DNA from: Serratia surfactantfaciens
Lineage (GTDB): Bacteria > Pseudomonadota > Gammaproteobacteria > Enterobacterales > Enterobacteriaceae
Assembly (NCBI RefSeq): GCF_001642805.2
Contig: NZ_CP016948.1
Span: forward strand, 3,224,001 to 3,288,000
DNA length: 64,000 bases
Direction: 5' to 3'
The stretch's first letter is position 1; every line of letters starts with the position of its first letter. Both the position numbers and the translations under genes were made by a program. The notes under the pieces were generated by a model. The model saw only the letters and a list, made by a program, of their open reading frames with translations, was not told the origin of the DNA and made no database searches. Shown in pieces: positions 8,187-17,606 of this stretch.

Positions 8187-9461
8187 TTAACCTAACATCA
8201 AAGCCAGACGCGCAGCGACTTCGCTTTGCGCCAGCGTTTCTTGTTCACCACTGCGCAGGTCTTTCACCACTACCTGCTGCGCCGCCACTTCGCTCTCACC
8301 CAGGATCAGCGCGATGCGCGCGCCCCATTTGTCCGCACGGGTGATCTGCTTTTTGAAGTTGCCGCCGCCGTAATTGGTCATCAGCTTCAGCTGCGGCGCC
8401 GCGTCGCGCACCTGTTCAGCCAGCTGCATCGCCGCGCTCTGGGTGCCCGCGCCGGAAGAGATGACGTACACGTCGATAGCCGACGGCGCCTTGAATTCCG
8501 GGTTAACCGCCTGCACCAGCAGCACCAGACGCTCGAGGCCCATGGCGAAACCGACCGCCGGGGTGGCGCGGCCACCCAGCTGCTCGACCAGGCCGTCGTA
8601 ACGGCCGCCCGCACAGACGGTGCCCTGCGCGCCCAGGCTGGTGGTCACCCACTCAAACACGGTGCGGTTGTAGTAATCCAGACCGCGCACCAGGCGCTCG
8701 TTAACGGTATATGGGATACCTGCCTGCGCCAAAAGTTCACACAGACCGGCGAAGTGAGCACGGGATTCTTCGTCCAGGTACTCGGACAGGCGCGGCGCGT
8801 CGTTCAGCAACGCCTGCACCTCAGGATTCTTGGAGTCCAACACGCGCAGCGGGTTGCTGTACATGCGGCGTTTGCAGTCTTCGTCCAGCACCTCGACGTG
8901 CTGCTCGAGGAACGCCACCAGCGCGTCGCGGTAGTTGGCGCGCGCCTCCAGCGAACCGATGGAGTTCAGCTCCAGCTTGACGTGCTCGGCGATGCCCAGC
9001 GCTTTCCACCAGCGGGCGGTCAGCAGGATCAGCTCGGCGTCGATGTCCGGGCCTTGCAGGCCGAACACTTCCGCGCCCAGCTGATGGAACTGGCGATAGC
9101 GGCCCTTCTGCGGGCGCTCGTAGCGGAACATCGGGCCGATGTACCACAGACGCTGTTCCTGATTGTACAGCAGACCATGCTCGATGCCGGCGCGCACGCA
9201 GCCAGCCGTCCCTTCCGGACGCAGCGTCAGGCTTTCGCCGTTGCGGTCTTCGAAGGTATACATCTCTTTTTCCACGACGTCGGTCACTTCGCCGATCGCG
9301 CGTTTGAATAGCGGGGTCTGCTCTACAATCGGCAACCGGATTTCGCTGTAACCGTAGCTGCCCAGCACCTGCTTGAGGGTGCCTTCAATACGCTGCCATA
9401 ATGCCGTTTCTTCCGGCAGGTAGTCGTTCATGCCGCGAATGGCTTGAATGTTCTTTGCCAC
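8187..9461 (-). CDS. hisS: Histidyl-tRNA synthetase
   Basis: A 424-residue class II aminoacyl-tRNA synthetase, same length as E. coli HisS. Motif 1 ([19 protein letters not shown]), motif 2 ([19 protein letters not shown]), the histidine-specific segments [15 protein letters not shown] and [15 protein letters not shown], and motif 3 (GFAMGLERL) are all present. The C-terminal anticodon-binding domain begins around residue 330. It heads a hisS-yfgM-bamB group and lies 139 bp downstream of ispG. Confidence 0.98.
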   Translation of the reverse strand: MAKNIQAIRGMNDYLPEETALWQRIEGTLKQVLGSYGYSEIRLPIVEQTPLFKRAIGEVTDVVEKEMYTFEDRNGESLTLRPEGTAGCVRAGIEHGLLYNQEQRLWYIGPMFRYERPQKGRYRQFHQLGAEVFGLQGPDIDAELILLTARWWKALGIAEHVKLELNSIGSLEARANYRDALVAFLEQHVEVLDEDCKRRMYSNPLRVLDSKNPEVQALLNDAPRLSEYLDEESRAHFAGLCELLAQAGIPYTVNERLVRGLDYYNRTVFEWVTTSLGAQGTVCAGGRYDGLVEQLGGRATPAVGFAMGLERLVLLVQAVNPEFKAPSAIDVYVISSGAGTQSAAMQLAEQVRDAAPQLKLMTNYGGGNFKKQITRADKWGARIALILGESEVAAQQVVVKDLRSGEQETLAQSEVAARLALMLG

Positions 9462-9566
9462 GTGAGTTCTCTGTCCGTTGTCTGTAAAAATGAACCCGAT
9501 TATAGGGACTTTGCCGCCCGGTATTCAACGCGGATGCGGTTTTCTGCCCTTCAGGTTCATAAACAA

Positions 9567-9584
9567 GCGGGCCAACAGGCCCGC
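9567..9584 (-). terminator. Hairpin after ispG
   Basis: GCGGGCC-AACA-GGCCCGC is a perfect 7-bp stem 17 bp after the ispG stop. The following minus-strand sequence (TTGTTTATG) is only mildly T-rich, so it may be a weak terminator or an mRNA-stabilising hairpin. Confidence 0.5.
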
Positions 9585-9600
9585 CGTGTAGCGATAACGC

Positions 9601-10722
9601 TTATTTTTCCAGCAGGTTGACCGTGATGCGGTTGCTTTCGTCCATCATCGCGGCCTTGGCGCGAATCTTCGCTTCCAGCTGGTCGATCATCTGTTCGTTG
9701 TCGAAACGCTCTTTCTGACGCACGCCGTCTTCATAGAAGCCGCTCTTCTTGTGGCCGCCGGTCACGCCCATGGTGGACACCAGCGCTTCGCCCGGGCCGT
9801 TCACCACGCAGCCGATGATCGAGACGTCCATCGGCGTAATGATGTCTTCCAGACGCTGCTCCAGCGCATTCACCGTGCCGATCACGTCAAATTCCTGACG
9901 CGAACAGGTCGGGCAGGCGATGAAGTTGATGCCGCGCGCGCGGATGCGCAGCGACTTCAGGATGTCGAAACCGACCTTCACCTCTTCAACCGGATCCGCC
10001 GCCAGCGAGATGCGCAGGGTGTCGCCGATGCCTTCAGACAGCAGCATGCCCAGGCCGATGGCCGACTTGACCGACCCGCTGCGCGCGCCGCCGGCTTCGG
10101 TGATACCCAGATGCAGCGGCTGATCGATGCGCGACGCCAGCAGACGGTAGGATTGTACCGCCAGGAACACGTCCGACGCCTTAACGCTGACCTTGAACTG
10201 GTCGAAGTTGAGGCGATCGAGGATGTCCACGTGGCGCATGGCGGATTCCAGCAGCGCTTCCGGCGTAGGTTCGCCGTACTTTTCCTGCAGGTCTTTCTCC
10301 AGCGAGCCGCCGTTGACGCCGATGCGGATCGGGATGTTCTTGTCGCGGGCGCAGTCCACCACCGAGCGAATGCGCGATTCGTTGCCGATGTTGCCCGGAT
10401 TGATGCGCAGGCAGTCTACGCCGTATTCGGCCACCTGCAGCGCGATGCGATAATCGAAGTGGATATCGGCGACCAGCGGCACGTTGACCTGCTGCTTGAT
10501 CAGCTTGAACGCCTCGGCGGCGTCCATGGTAGGAACCGAAACGCGGACGATGTCGACGCCCACGCGCTCCAGCGCTTTAATCTGATTAACCGTTGCTTCA
10601 ACATCGGTGGTACGGGTGTTGGTCATCGACTGCACGGCAATCGGCGCGCCATCACCAATAGGCACCTTGCCGACGTAAATGCGCGTTGATTTTCGACGGT
10701 TGATGGGCGCTTGGTTATGCAT
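9601..10722 (-). CDS. ispG: 4-hydroxy-3-methylbut-2-en-1-yl diphosphate synthase (IspG/GcpE)
   Basis: A 373-residue [4Fe-4S] enzyme of the MEP isoprenoid pathway, converting MEcPP to HMBPP using flavodoxin electrons. The N-terminal TIM-barrel is evident ([28 protein letters not shown]). The cluster ligands are in [10 protein letters not shown] and [10 protein letters not shown]. One residue longer than E. coli IspG. It is 45 bp downstream of rodZ and in the conserved rodZ-ispG-hisS order. Confidence 0.97.
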   Translation of the reverse strand: MHNQAPINRRKSTRIYVGKVPIGDGAPIAVQSMTNTRTTDVEATVNQIKALERVGVDIVRVSVPTMDAAEAFKLIKQQVNVPLVADIHFDYRIALQVAEYGVDCLRINPGNIGNESRIRSVVDCARDKNIPIRIGVNGGSLEKDLQEKYGEPTPEALLESAMRHVDILDRLNFDQFKVSVKASDVFLAVQSYRLLASRIDQPLHLGITEAGGARSGSVKSAIGLGMLLSEGIGDTLRISLAADPVEEVKVGFDILKSLRIRARGINFIACPTCSRQEFDVIGTVNALEQRLEDIITPMDVSIIGCVVNGPGEALVSTMGVTGGHKKSGFYEDGVRQKERFDNEQMIDQLEAKIRAKAAMMDESNRITVNLLEK

Positions 10723-10767
10723 TACTTACTCTCCATTGCTGCTCTGACATCACGACCAGCCGCGCGA

Positions 10768-11742
10768 TTACTGCGCGGCGACGGTCAGGCGAGCAACACG
10801 GTTTGACTTAACGAACCGGCTTAAATCGACCGGCTTACCCTGATACTGGATCTGTACTGCCGCCGGCGCGCCGATGGTCAGTTTGTACGGCGCCGTGCCG
10901 GTCAGGTTCAGCTTGCCGCCCTTCTTCTGGGTGCCGCTGAACAGTGTTTTACCGCTGGCGTCGCTCACCTGCAGCCAGCAGTCGGCGGAGAAGTCCATCA
11001 CCAGCGCGTTCGGATCGGCCGCCGGCGCAGCCACGCCCGCATCGGCGGTCGGCAGCGGCGCTTGTGCCGCCGGCGCGGTTTCCGGCAGGGTGGTCTGGCT
11101 TGGCGACACCACGGCAGGCTGCTGCTGAGCCGCGCCTGGCGCCTGGGCGGTAGCCGCCGGCGCCTGAGCCGCTGCGCCGGTATCGGCCGGCGCAGCGCTG
11201 TTGTCGGTCAACGGCACGTTGGTGCCGGCGTCGGCGTTGCCGTCGGTCAGCGGCACGGACTGCCCTTCGTTATTCTGTGAAAGCTGCGCCGAGGATTGAT
11301 CGGCCATAGTGGCGATCTCTTCCTGCTGCGCCTTGTGGTTTTGCCACCACCAGGCGCCGGTCAGGCCGATCACCACGAACACGATAAGCCAGGTGAAGCT
11401 CATCAGCCAGCCGTCGCGTTTCTTGCGGCGCTTGCCCAGCGAGAAGCTTTGCATCGGCGCCACTTTCGCCATCTTCAACGGCGCCTGCTTGGCCAGCATC
11501 GGCAGCAGTTCGTCTTCCGGCAAATGCACCAGCTTGGCGTAGGAACGGATGTAGCCGCGCACGAAGGTGGACGCGAGGTCAGCGGAAACGCTGTCTTCCT
11601 CGATATCGCGCACGGTGGACATTTTGAGACACAGGCGTTCTGCAACGGTCTGTTGGCTCAGCCCGAGTTGCTCACGGGCCTGACGCAGGCGCTGGCCCGT
11701 CGTCATGGATACGGTTTTATCTTGGGAGGCTTCAGTATTCAT
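10768..11742 (-). CDS. rodZ: Cytoskeleton protein RodZ
   Basis: A 324-residue bitopic inner membrane protein that links MreB to the elongation machinery. An N-terminal Xre-like HTH (about 18-78, [19 protein letters not shown]) is followed by a basic stretch (KRRKKRD), a transmembrane helix at about 112-133, a long Ala/Pro/Gln-rich periplasmic linker, and a C-terminal beta domain ([18 protein letters not shown]). The start overlaps the pilW stop by 11 bp. The linker contains two imperfect repeats of a [18 protein letters not shown] unit. Confidence 0.95.
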   Translation of the reverse strand: MNTEASQDKTVSMTTGQRLRQAREQLGLSQQTVAERLCLKMSTVRDIEEDSVSADLASTFVRGYIRSYAKLVHLPEDELLPMLAKQAPLKMAKVAPMQSFSLGKRRKKRDGWLMSFTWLIVFVVIGLTGAWWWQNHKAQQEEIATMADQSSAQLSQNNEGQSVPLTDGNADAGTNVPLTDNSAAPADTGAAAQAPAATAQAPGAAQQQPAVVSPSQTTLPETAPAAQAPLPTADAGVAAPAADPNALVMDFSADCWLQVSDASGKTLFSGTQKKGGKLNLTGTAPYKLTIGAPAAVQIQYQGKPVDLSRFVKSNRVARLTVAAQ

Positions 11743-12493
11743 TAGCTAAGAACTGCTGGTACTGTTTGGATTGTGGAAAACTTCGCGCTAGCTGCTTGCC
11801 ATAGCGTTGAACGCTATCCTGACGGCCGGCTAACGCGGCGAAACGAATCTGTAACCATAAGCTGCTGGCGCTGGCCGGCAGAACATGCTGATAAACATCC
11901 AATAAAAGTTGCGACTGGGCGCGCTTCCCTTCTCCAAATTGCTTTTCGGCCTCCGCCAACAGCGGAGTGCCTTTGTCCGGATCGACCTTCAGCGCGCGGC
12001 TCAACAGCGTGCGCGCCTCATCGTTTTGTCCGGCCTTGAGAAAACAGTAACCTGCGTTTTCCAGGCTGTCGGCAACCTGGCCATAATCGGGCGCCAGCGC
12101 CGCAGCGCTAAACTGCTGTTGCGCCGGTACATACTGCCCTAAACCGCAAAGAAACGCACCGTAATTATTCAGTACGGTGCCATTGCCTGGCGCAAGTTTG
12201 AGCGCTTGCCGATAACGCTGTTCGGCCGCGGCGTTTTCACCGTTCCGCTGCGCATAAAGCGCCATGCCCAACTGCGTGCGGTAATCCTGCGGGGCCGCGT
12301 CCAGCGCCTTTTCAAGGTTCTGGCGCGCGGCGTCCATGTCGCCTTGCTGCAGGTACTCCAGCCCCAGCTGCAGGCGCGTCTGGCCCGCCTCAGAGACCTG
12401 TGCTTCCTTTTCCGGCGCTGAACCGGAACACCCGGCCAACAACCCGGCCGCCAGCCACACACCCCACAGTTTCAGCTTCATGCCCGCATTCAT
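11732..12493 (-). CDS. pilW: Type IV pilus biogenesis/stability lipoprotein PilW (PilF) homologue
   Basis: A 253-residue lipoprotein with lipobox LLAGC (Cys22) and about four TPR repeats (for example [55 protein letters not shown]). In pilus-bearing bacteria PilW/PilF is the pilotin for the PilQ secretin. No pilus genes are in this window, and in enterobacteria this gene is kept next to rodZ and rlmN regardless. The 3' end overlaps rodZ by 11 bp, indicating translational coupling. Confidence 0.85.
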   Translation of the reverse strand: MNAGMKLKLWGVWLAAGLLAGCSGSAPEKEAQVSEAGQTRLQLGLEYLQQGDMDAARQNLEKALDAAPQDYRTQLGMALYAQRNGENAAAEQRYRQALKLAPGNGTVLNNYGAFLCGLGQYVPAQQQFSAAALAPDYGQVADSLENAGYCFLKAGQNDEARTLLSRALKVDPDKGTPLLAEAEKQFGEGKRAQSQLLLDVYQHVLPASASSLWLQIRFAALAGRQDSVQRYGKQLARSFPQSKQYQQFLANEY

Positions 12494-12579
12494 TTCCTTA
12501 TCGGCCGTCAGCTAACGCCCACCAGCGACACGCTTTCGCATAACAGGCTGTTAGATAACAAAAAATGGTGCTATAGGAT

Positions 12580-13776
12580 TCAGACCGCCCGTACGTTGAT
12601 AGGTTCCCCGGCCATTTTCTTCTTCAGGGTACGCTTGGTACGGTCGATCACTTCACCCGCCAGTTGCCCGCAGGCGGCGTCGATATCGTCACCACGGGTT
12701 TTACGAACAATAGTCGTAAAGCCGTATTCCATCAACACCTTGGAGAAACGATCCACCCGGCTGTTGGAGCTGCGGCCGTAGGGAGCGCCCGGGAACGGGT
12801 TCCATGGGATCAGGTTGATCTTGCACGGCGTGTCTTTCAACACTTCCGCCAGCTGATGCGCGTCATCGGTGCTGTCGTTGATATGATCCAGCATCACGTA
12901 CTCGACGGTGACGCGGCCCTGGTTAGCGTTGGATTTCTCCAGATAGCGACGCACCGCGGACAGGAAGGTCTCGATGTTGTACTTGCGGTTGATCGGCACG
13001 ATCTCATCGCGGATGGTGTCGTTCGGCGCGTGCAGCGAAATAGCCAGCGCCACGTCGATCATGTCGCCCAGCTTGTCCAGCGCCGGCACCACGCCGGAGG
13101 TAGACAGGGTCACACGGCGTTTGGACAGGCCAAAGCCGAAGTCGTCCAGCATGATTTCCATCGCCGGCACCACGTTGTTCAGGTTGAGCAGCGGCTCGCC
13201 CATGCCCATCATCACCACGTTGGTGATCGGGCGTTGGCCGGTCACCTTCAGCGCGCCGATGATCTTCGCCGCGCGCCACACCTGGCCGATGATTTCCGAC
13301 ACGCGCAGGTTGCGGTTGAAGCCCTGCTGCGCCGTCGAACAGAATTTGCACTCCAGCGCGCAGCCTACCTGCGAGGAGACGCACAGCGTCGCGCGATCGG
13401 CTTCCGGGATATACACGGTTTCGACCTGCTGATCGCCCACCTTGATCGCCCACTTGATGGTGCCGTCGGCCGAACGCTGTTCTTCCGCCACTTCCGGCGC
13501 GCGGATTTCCGCCACGCGCTGCAGCTTGCCGCGCAGGACTTTGTTGATGTCGGTCATCTGCTCGAAATCGTCGCAGCAGTAGTGGTAAATCCACTTCATC
13601 ACCTGATCGGCGCGGAACGGTTTTTCGCCCATTTCGGCGAAGAACTCACGCATTTGCTGGCGGTTCAGATCCAGCAGGTTGATTTTGGCCGCAGCCGGTT
13701 GCTCCACGTTAACGGAGGGGGTAGTCAGCGAATTATTTTCAGACACGGTGTGCTCGGACGTGATGGGTTCTAACAT
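12580..13776 (-). CDS. rlmN: Dual-specificity 23S rRNA/tRNA m2A methyltransferase RlmN
   Basis: A 398-residue radical-SAM enzyme that methylates A2503 of 23S rRNA and A37 of certain tRNAs. The Fe-S cluster motif CALECKFC is present, followed by [11 protein letters not shown]. The second catalytic Cys is in [13 protein letters not shown] near residue 370. The core from [16 protein letters not shown] matches E. coli RlmN closely; the about 31 residues before it are variable, and this protein is about 14 longer than E. coli's, so a start further in is possible. Confidence 0.96.
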   Translation of the reverse strand: MLEPITSEHTVSENNSLTTPSVNVEQPAAAKINLLDLNRQQMREFFAEMGEKPFRADQVMKWIYHYCCDDFEQMTDINKVLRGKLQRVAEIRAPEVAEEQRSADGTIKWAIKVGDQQVETVYIPEADRATLCVSSQVGCALECKFCSTAQQGFNRNLRVSEIIGQVWRAAKIIGALKVTGQRPITNVVMMGMGEPLLNLNNVVPAMEIMLDDFGFGLSKRRVTLSTSGVVPALDKLGDMIDVALAISLHAPNDTIRDEIVPINRKYNIETFLSAVRRYLEKSNANQGRVTVEYVMLDHINDSTDDAHQLAEVLKDTPCKINLIPWNPFPGAPYGRSSNSRVDRFSKVLMEYGFTTIVRKTRGDDIDAACGQLAGEVIDRTKRTLKKKMAGEPINVRAV

Positions 13777-13868
13777 AATGATCTCTGGCCTCGTTATTAC
13801 ACGTTATGGCGCTAAAGAATGGAAAGTAAGTTGTGCATTTCAGCCCGCATGATTCGGGTGGCGGCACT

Positions 13869-13905
13869 AAAAACACGCCCCTGACAAGTCGTCTTATCAG
13901 GGGCG
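13869..13905 (-). terminator. Rho-independent terminator after ndk
   Basis: On the minus strand a 13-bp stem with one G-T pair (CGCCCCTGATAAG/CTTGTCAGGGGCG) and loop ACGA is followed by GTGTTTTTAG. It lies about 100 bp after the ndk stop codon and separates ndk from rlmN. Confidence 0.85.
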
Positions 13906-14008
13906 CGGCATTGTACAAATTTTAGTAGCGTGTTTCTATGGCTGAAAGGCATTCAGGGCATTTTTATTGTTTCAGCCGGTGAATGCCTGGTTATCAGCAA
14001 TGGCACGA

Positions 14009-14434
14009 TTAACGTGCGCAGATTTCGCTTTCGTTGAAGAAGTAAGCGATTTCACGCTGTGCGGATTCAACGGAGTCGGAACCGTGAACGGCGTTAGCGG
14101 TGAAGCTGTCCGCGTAGTCGGCGCGCAGGGTGCCGGCCAGTGCGTTGTCCGGGTTGGTTGCACCCATGATGTCGCGGTTGCGCTGCACGGCGTTTTCAGA
14201 TTCCAGAACCTGCACCATGATTGGGCCGGAGGTCATGAACTCAACCAGACCGTCGAAGAATGGGCGGCCTTTGTGCTCAGCGTAGAAGCCTTCAGCTTGC
14301 TCGCGAGTCAGACGCAGCATTTTAGCGGCGATGATTTTGAAACCGGCGCGCTCGAAACGCGCGTAGATAGCGCCGATGTCGTTGTTGGCTACAGCGTTTG
14401 GTTTAACGATGGAAAAGGTACGTTCTACGGTCAT
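14009..14434 (-). CDS. ndk: Nucleoside-diphosphate kinase
   Basis: A 141-residue NDK that transfers gamma-phosphate between NTPs and NDPs in the cytosol. It opens with [12 protein letters not shown], the substrate-binding segment, and carries the active-site histidine in [12 protein letters not shown]. The R-A-D-Y-A-D region and length fit the enterobacterial enzyme. A terminator follows. In E. coli the next genes upstream are pbpC and yfhM; here sseB comes next. Confidence 0.97.
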   Translation of the reverse strand: MTVERTFSIVKPNAVANNDIGAIYARFERAGFKIIAAKMLRLTREQAEGFYAEHKGRPFFDGLVEFMTSGPIMVQVLESENAVQRNRDIMGATNPDNALAGTLRADYADSFTANAVHGSDSVESAQREIAYFFNESEICAR

Positions 14435-14456
14435 GATGGCCTCTGTATGACTTCCA

Positions 14457-14486
14457 AAACAGGCCGGTCTGCAATGTTGCCGGCCT
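14457..14486 (-). terminator. Hairpin between sseB and ndk
   Basis: AGGCCGG and CCGGCCT form a perfect 7-bp stem around a 12-base loop; on the minus strand a TGTTTTGG tail follows. It lies about 110 bp after sseB and 23 bp before the ndk start, so it could end the sseB transcript or sit in the ndk leader. Confidence 0.5.
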
Positions 14487-14596
14487 TCTCAAGTGGCGCA
14501 GATTATATGTGCGCCGTTAACGCTTGCCTACGGGAAAATCAACATTTCATTAAAAAAATATGATCTTCATTCGCCATTTTCGGCGGTGCGCCGACG

Positions 14597-15427
14597 TTAT
14601 TGGGTCTTGTCGGTAGACGGGATCAAATTGCGCAGCCAACTGCCCCAGCGCCGCTGATAAAACGGCTGCGTATGGGAGATCAGGTAGTGGCTGATGCCTC
14701 GCTCTTTCTCCGACACCAGGCAGAAGTCCACCGGCTCGTCATTCGGCGCCGTTTCGCTGGCGACGCTGCCGGCCTCGTTGATCAGCGCCTCGATCTCCGC
14801 CGGCTCGGCGTCCACTTCCAGCCCGATCAGTAAATTCGGCTTCTCGTCCGCCGCCTGGTCGTGCATCAGCGCCAGAAACGCGCGGCGCACCGGCTTGCGC
14901 TGGCTGAACAGCGTGGTCAACGCATCCACCATCGCCGACGGATATTCCTCGGGCTGCCCCAGCAGGATTTGGGTCTCTTTGTCGACGTAATGCTCCACCG
15001 GTTTGACGACGCCGCCGGTCGCCAGCAGCATCGCCACCTCTTCCGGATAAAACTCTTTGCCGTATTCCGCCTTCGGGTTGAGGAACAGATCCGCGCCCTG
15101 GGTAATCTCGAACAGCACCCGCGCCGGCATGGCGATAAACGGCTGTTCGTCCTCAACCGCCTTCTGCAACGCATCCAGCGAAGTGAAGAACGGAATGATG
15201 CTGCCGCCGTCCTGCTTTTCCCAATGCTGGATATTGACCGGCGTATCCGCGTTCAGCGTGATGTCGCCATCCTGCTGCACCTGCTCGCTGTCGCCGAGGA
15301 TCAGCACCGTGGCGTCGAGCAGTTCACGGAAGAACGCCGGGCGATGGGCCGGCTCCGTCACCGCCAGCTTCAGCAGGCGTTCAAGTTCGTTCTCGCTCGG
15401 GGCGGCATCGTGATGATGGGCACTCAT
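14597..15427 (-). CDS. sseB: Enhanced serine sensitivity protein SseB
   Basis: A 276-residue soluble protein matching E. coli SseB. Conserved stretches include NELERLLKLAVTEPAHRPAF, QHWEKQDGGSIIPFFTSLDA, LIGLEVDAEPAEIEALI and the C-terminal FYQRRWGSWLR. In E. coli overexpression causes serine sensitivity; the molecular role is unclear. Its N-terminal SseB domain and the C-terminal SseB_C domain are both complete. Next upstream is pepB, 89 bp away, with a strong hairpin between. Confidence 0.92.
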   Translation of the reverse strand: MSAHHHDAAPSENELERLLKLAVTEPAHRPAFFRELLDATVLILGDSEQVQQDGDITLNADTPVNIQHWEKQDGGSIIPFFTSLDALQKAVEDEQPFIAMPARVLFEITQGADLFLNPKAEYGKEFYPEEVAMLLATGGVVKPVEHYVDKETQILLGQPEEYPSAMVDALTTLFSQRKPVRRAFLALMHDQAADEKPNLLIGLEVDAEPAEIEALINEAGSVASETAPNDEPVDFCLVSEKERGISHYLISHTQPFYQRRWGSWLRNLIPSTDKTQ

Positions 15428-15450
15428 GGCAAACTCCAGGGATCAAAGAG

Positions 15451-15474
15451 CGAGGCCCAGCATGCTGGGCCTCG
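15451..15474 (-). terminator. Perfect palindrome after pepB
   Basis: A 24-bp perfect palindrome with half CGAGGCCCAGCA lies between the pepB stop (15517) and the sseB start. The minus-strand tail (CTCTTTGATCC) has few T residues, so it would end transcription weakly or stabilise the pepB message. Confidence 0.6.
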
Positions 15475-15516
15475 AAGATAATGCGCATTCTAGCGCCCGA
15501 CGCGGCGGGCATTCAA

Positions 15517-16812
15517 TTATTTGGCTTTGCTCAGCAGCAGATTGGCCAGGGTGCGCACGCCCAGACCGGTCGCGCCGGCCGACCACTGCTCCACCGCGCC
15601 TTTGCGGTAGGTGGCTGAACAGTCGATGTGCAACCAGCCTTGCTGGTAGTTTTTAACGAAGTGCGACAGGAAGGCCGCCGCGGTGCTGGCGCCAGCGGTG
15701 TAGGCCGGGCCGGCCACGTTGTTCAGCTCGGCGAAGTTGGACGGCAGCTGGCTGCGGTGGAACTCGGCCAGCGGCAGGCGCCAGAACGGCTCTTGCTCGG
15801 CGGCGGCGCTGCTGAGCAGCTCTTGCGCCAGCGCGTCGTCAAAGCTGAACAGCGCATGGTAGTCGTTGCCTACCGCAGTTTTGGCCGCGCCGGTCAGGGT
15901 GGCGCAGTCGATAATCAGCTGCGGGTTCTGCTCAGAAGCGTCGATCAGGCCGTCGGCCAGCACCAGGCGCCCTTCCGCATCGGTGTTCATCACCTCAACG
16001 GTTTTGCCGTTGCGGTAGCGAATGATGTCGCCCAGTTTGAAGGCGTTGCCGCTGACCATGTTGTCGGCGCAGCACAGGTACAGCTTCACGCGCTGCTTCA
16101 GGCCGCGCGCCGCCGCCAGCGCCAGGGCGCCGGTGATGGTGGCCGCGCCGCCCATGTCAGCCTTCATCGAATCCATAAAGGCGCTTTGCTTCAGGCTGTA
16201 GCCGCCGGTGTCGAAGGTGATGCCCTTGCCGACCAGGCACGCGAACACCGGCGCGTCCGGGTTGCCGGTCGGGTTGAAGTCGAGCGCCAGCAGTACCGGC
16301 GGGCGTTCGGAACCGCGGCCGACGGTGTGGATGCCGGCATAGTTCTGCTCACGCAGATCTTCGCCCTTGGTGATGCGATAGCTGACGGCATCGCAGCCGA
16401 CGTCGCACATCAGATCGACGGCGCGGGTCGCCAGTTGCTCCGGCCCCAGCTCTTCCGCCGGCATGTTGATGGTGTCGCGCACCCAGTCAACGATCTTCAG
16501 GCGCTTATCCAGCTCCTGACGCGCGGCTTCCGGCAGCTCGGCCCATTCGACGTTGCGCTGCCCTTTCGGCCCGCGGTAGCCTTGCCAAAACGCCCAGCTG
16601 TTTTCCAAATCCCAACCGTCGCCGGCCAGCTTGACGTTTTTAATGCCCTGACCATCAATTTTGCGGCCCGCACGCTGGACAGCGCCCAGCTTGTCGGCGC
16701 CAGTCAGGTGGATGGTCATCCCTTCGCCGTTGGTGCTCAGCAGCGCTTTCTCGCCCCAGCGGGCGTCGGCAGGTTGTTGCGACAGCGTGACCTGCATGAA
16801 TTCTGTTGTCAT
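15517..16812 (-). CDS. pepB: Peptidase B (M17 leucyl aminopeptidase family)
   Basis: A 431-residue cytosolic metallo-aminopeptidase, close in length to E. coli PepB (427). The two-metal active site is seen in [13 protein letters not shown], the [23 protein letters not shown] segment and the M17 signature [14 protein letters not shown]. It follows iscX by 223 bp; that gap contains the iscX terminator and an ERIC element, so pepB probably has its own promoter. Confidence 0.95.
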   Translation of the reverse strand: MTTEFMQVTLSQQPADARWGEKALLSTNGEGMTIHLTGADKLGAVQRAGRKIDGQGIKNVKLAGDGWDLENSWAFWQGYRGPKGQRNVEWAELPEAARQELDKRLKIVDWVRDTINMPAEELGPEQLATRAVDLMCDVGCDAVSYRITKGEDLREQNYAGIHTVGRGSERPPVLLALDFNPTGNPDAPVFACLVGKGITFDTGGYSLKQSAFMDSMKADMGGAATITGALALAAARGLKQRVKLYLCCADNMVSGNAFKLGDIIRYRNGKTVEVMNTDAEGRLVLADGLIDASEQNPQLIIDCATLTGAAKTAVGNDYHALFSFDDALAQELLSSAAAEQEPFWRLPLAEFHRSQLPSNFAELNNVAGPAYTAGASTAAAFLSHFVKNYQQGWLHIDCSATYRKGAVEQWSAGATGLGVRTLANLLLSKAK

Positions 16813-16863
16813 AGCCTTCTTACTCCGGATGTTCCCTTTATTATTTCATTAGGGCTTTATTGC

Positions 16864-16988
16864 ATACCCTATGGATTTCAAATTGCAGCTAGGCGCCCAG
16901 CGATCTCATCCCCAGGAGCTTACTCAGGTAAGTGACTGGGGGGTGATCGTGCAGGTAACAACGCTGCGGTTTGAAAGACGACGGGTAT
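16864..16988. repeat. ERIC element (enterobacterial repetitive intergenic consensus)
   Basis: An about 125-bp imperfect palindrome with ends ATACCC...GGGTAT. The central part (about 16907-16947) contains CCCCAGGAGCTTAC and GTAAGTGACTGGGG, which are the sequences targeted by the classical ERIC1R and ERIC2 typing primers. It occupies most of the iscX-pepB gap. ERIC elements are non-autonomous, transcribed repeats of enterobacteria that can alter mRNA stability; this one would be in the pepB 5' region. Confidence 0.92.
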
Positions 16989-16999
16989 GTCGGATACAA

Positions 17000-17028
17000 A
17001 ATAAACGGGCCGCCCATGGCAGCCCGTT
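17000..17028 (-). terminator. Terminator of the isc operon after iscX
   Basis: On the minus strand AACGGGCTGCC/GGCGGCCCGTT forms an 11-bp stem (one G-T pair) with loop ATG, followed by TATTTTGT. It starts 8 bases after the iscX stop codon. Confidence 0.85.
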
Positions 17029-17035
17029 ACGCTAT

Positions 17036-17236
17036 TTACTCCGCTTCATCTAACCAGACCAGCAGGATCGCTTCCAGTATTTTTTCGTTGGAAGCCTGTG
17101 GATCGTCATCGAACTCTTCCAGATCGCAGATCCACTGATGCATGTCGGTAAAACGCACGGTTTTCGGATCGGTGTCCGGGTATTGGTCGTACAGGGCTTC
17201 GCCGATTTCACGGCTGTCGGTCCACTTCAGTCCCAT
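17036..17236 (-). CDS. iscX: Fe-S assembly protein IscX
   Basis: A 66-residue acidic protein, same size as E. coli IscX (YfhJ). It is a small winged-helix fold that binds IscS at the site also used by frataxin and ferredoxin, and may modulate cluster synthesis. Recognisable sequence: [29 protein letters not shown] and the acidic C-terminus. Last gene of the isc operon, 32 bp after fdx. Confidence 0.96.
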   Translation of the reverse strand: MGLKWTDSREIGEALYDQYPDTDPKTVRFTDMHQWICDLEEFDDDPQASNEKILEAILLVWLDEAE

Positions 17237-17268
17237 TATGATCTCCTGGTTGGCGCCGCGGCTAACAA

Positions 17269-17604
17269 TTAATGCTCACGCGCGTGGTTGACGGTGTAAC
17301 GCGGCATTTCGACCACCAGATCTTCGTCGGCGACCAGCGCCTGGCAGCTCAGACGGCTTTCCGGCTCCAGCCCCCACGCTTTGTCCAGCATGTCGTCTTC
17401 CAGCTCGCTGCTTTCTTCCAGCGAATCGAAGCCTTCACGCACGATGCAGTGGCAGGTGGTGCAGGCGCAGGATTTCTCGCAGGCGTGCTCGATTTCAATG
17501 CCGTTGCGCAGCGCAACGTTGAGGATCGACTCCCCTTTTTCGGCTTCCAGAACCGCCCCTTCCGGGCAAAGATCTTGATGGGGCAGGAAAACAATTTTAG
17601 GCAT
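17269..17604 (-). CDS. fdx: ISC-type [2Fe-2S] ferredoxin
   Basis: A 111-residue adrenodoxin-like ferredoxin that supplies electrons for Fe-S cluster assembly. Cluster cysteines are in [11 protein letters not shown] and RLSCQAL, and the acidic interaction helix [15 protein letters not shown] is intact. It starts 2 bp after the hscA stop codon. Confidence 0.97.
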   Translation of the reverse strand: MPKIVFLPHQDLCPEGAVLEAEKGESILNVALRNGIEIEHACEKSCACTTCHCIVREGFDSLEESSELEDDMLDKAWGLEPESRLSCQALVADEDLVVEMPRYTVNHAREH

Positions 17605-17606
17605 GG

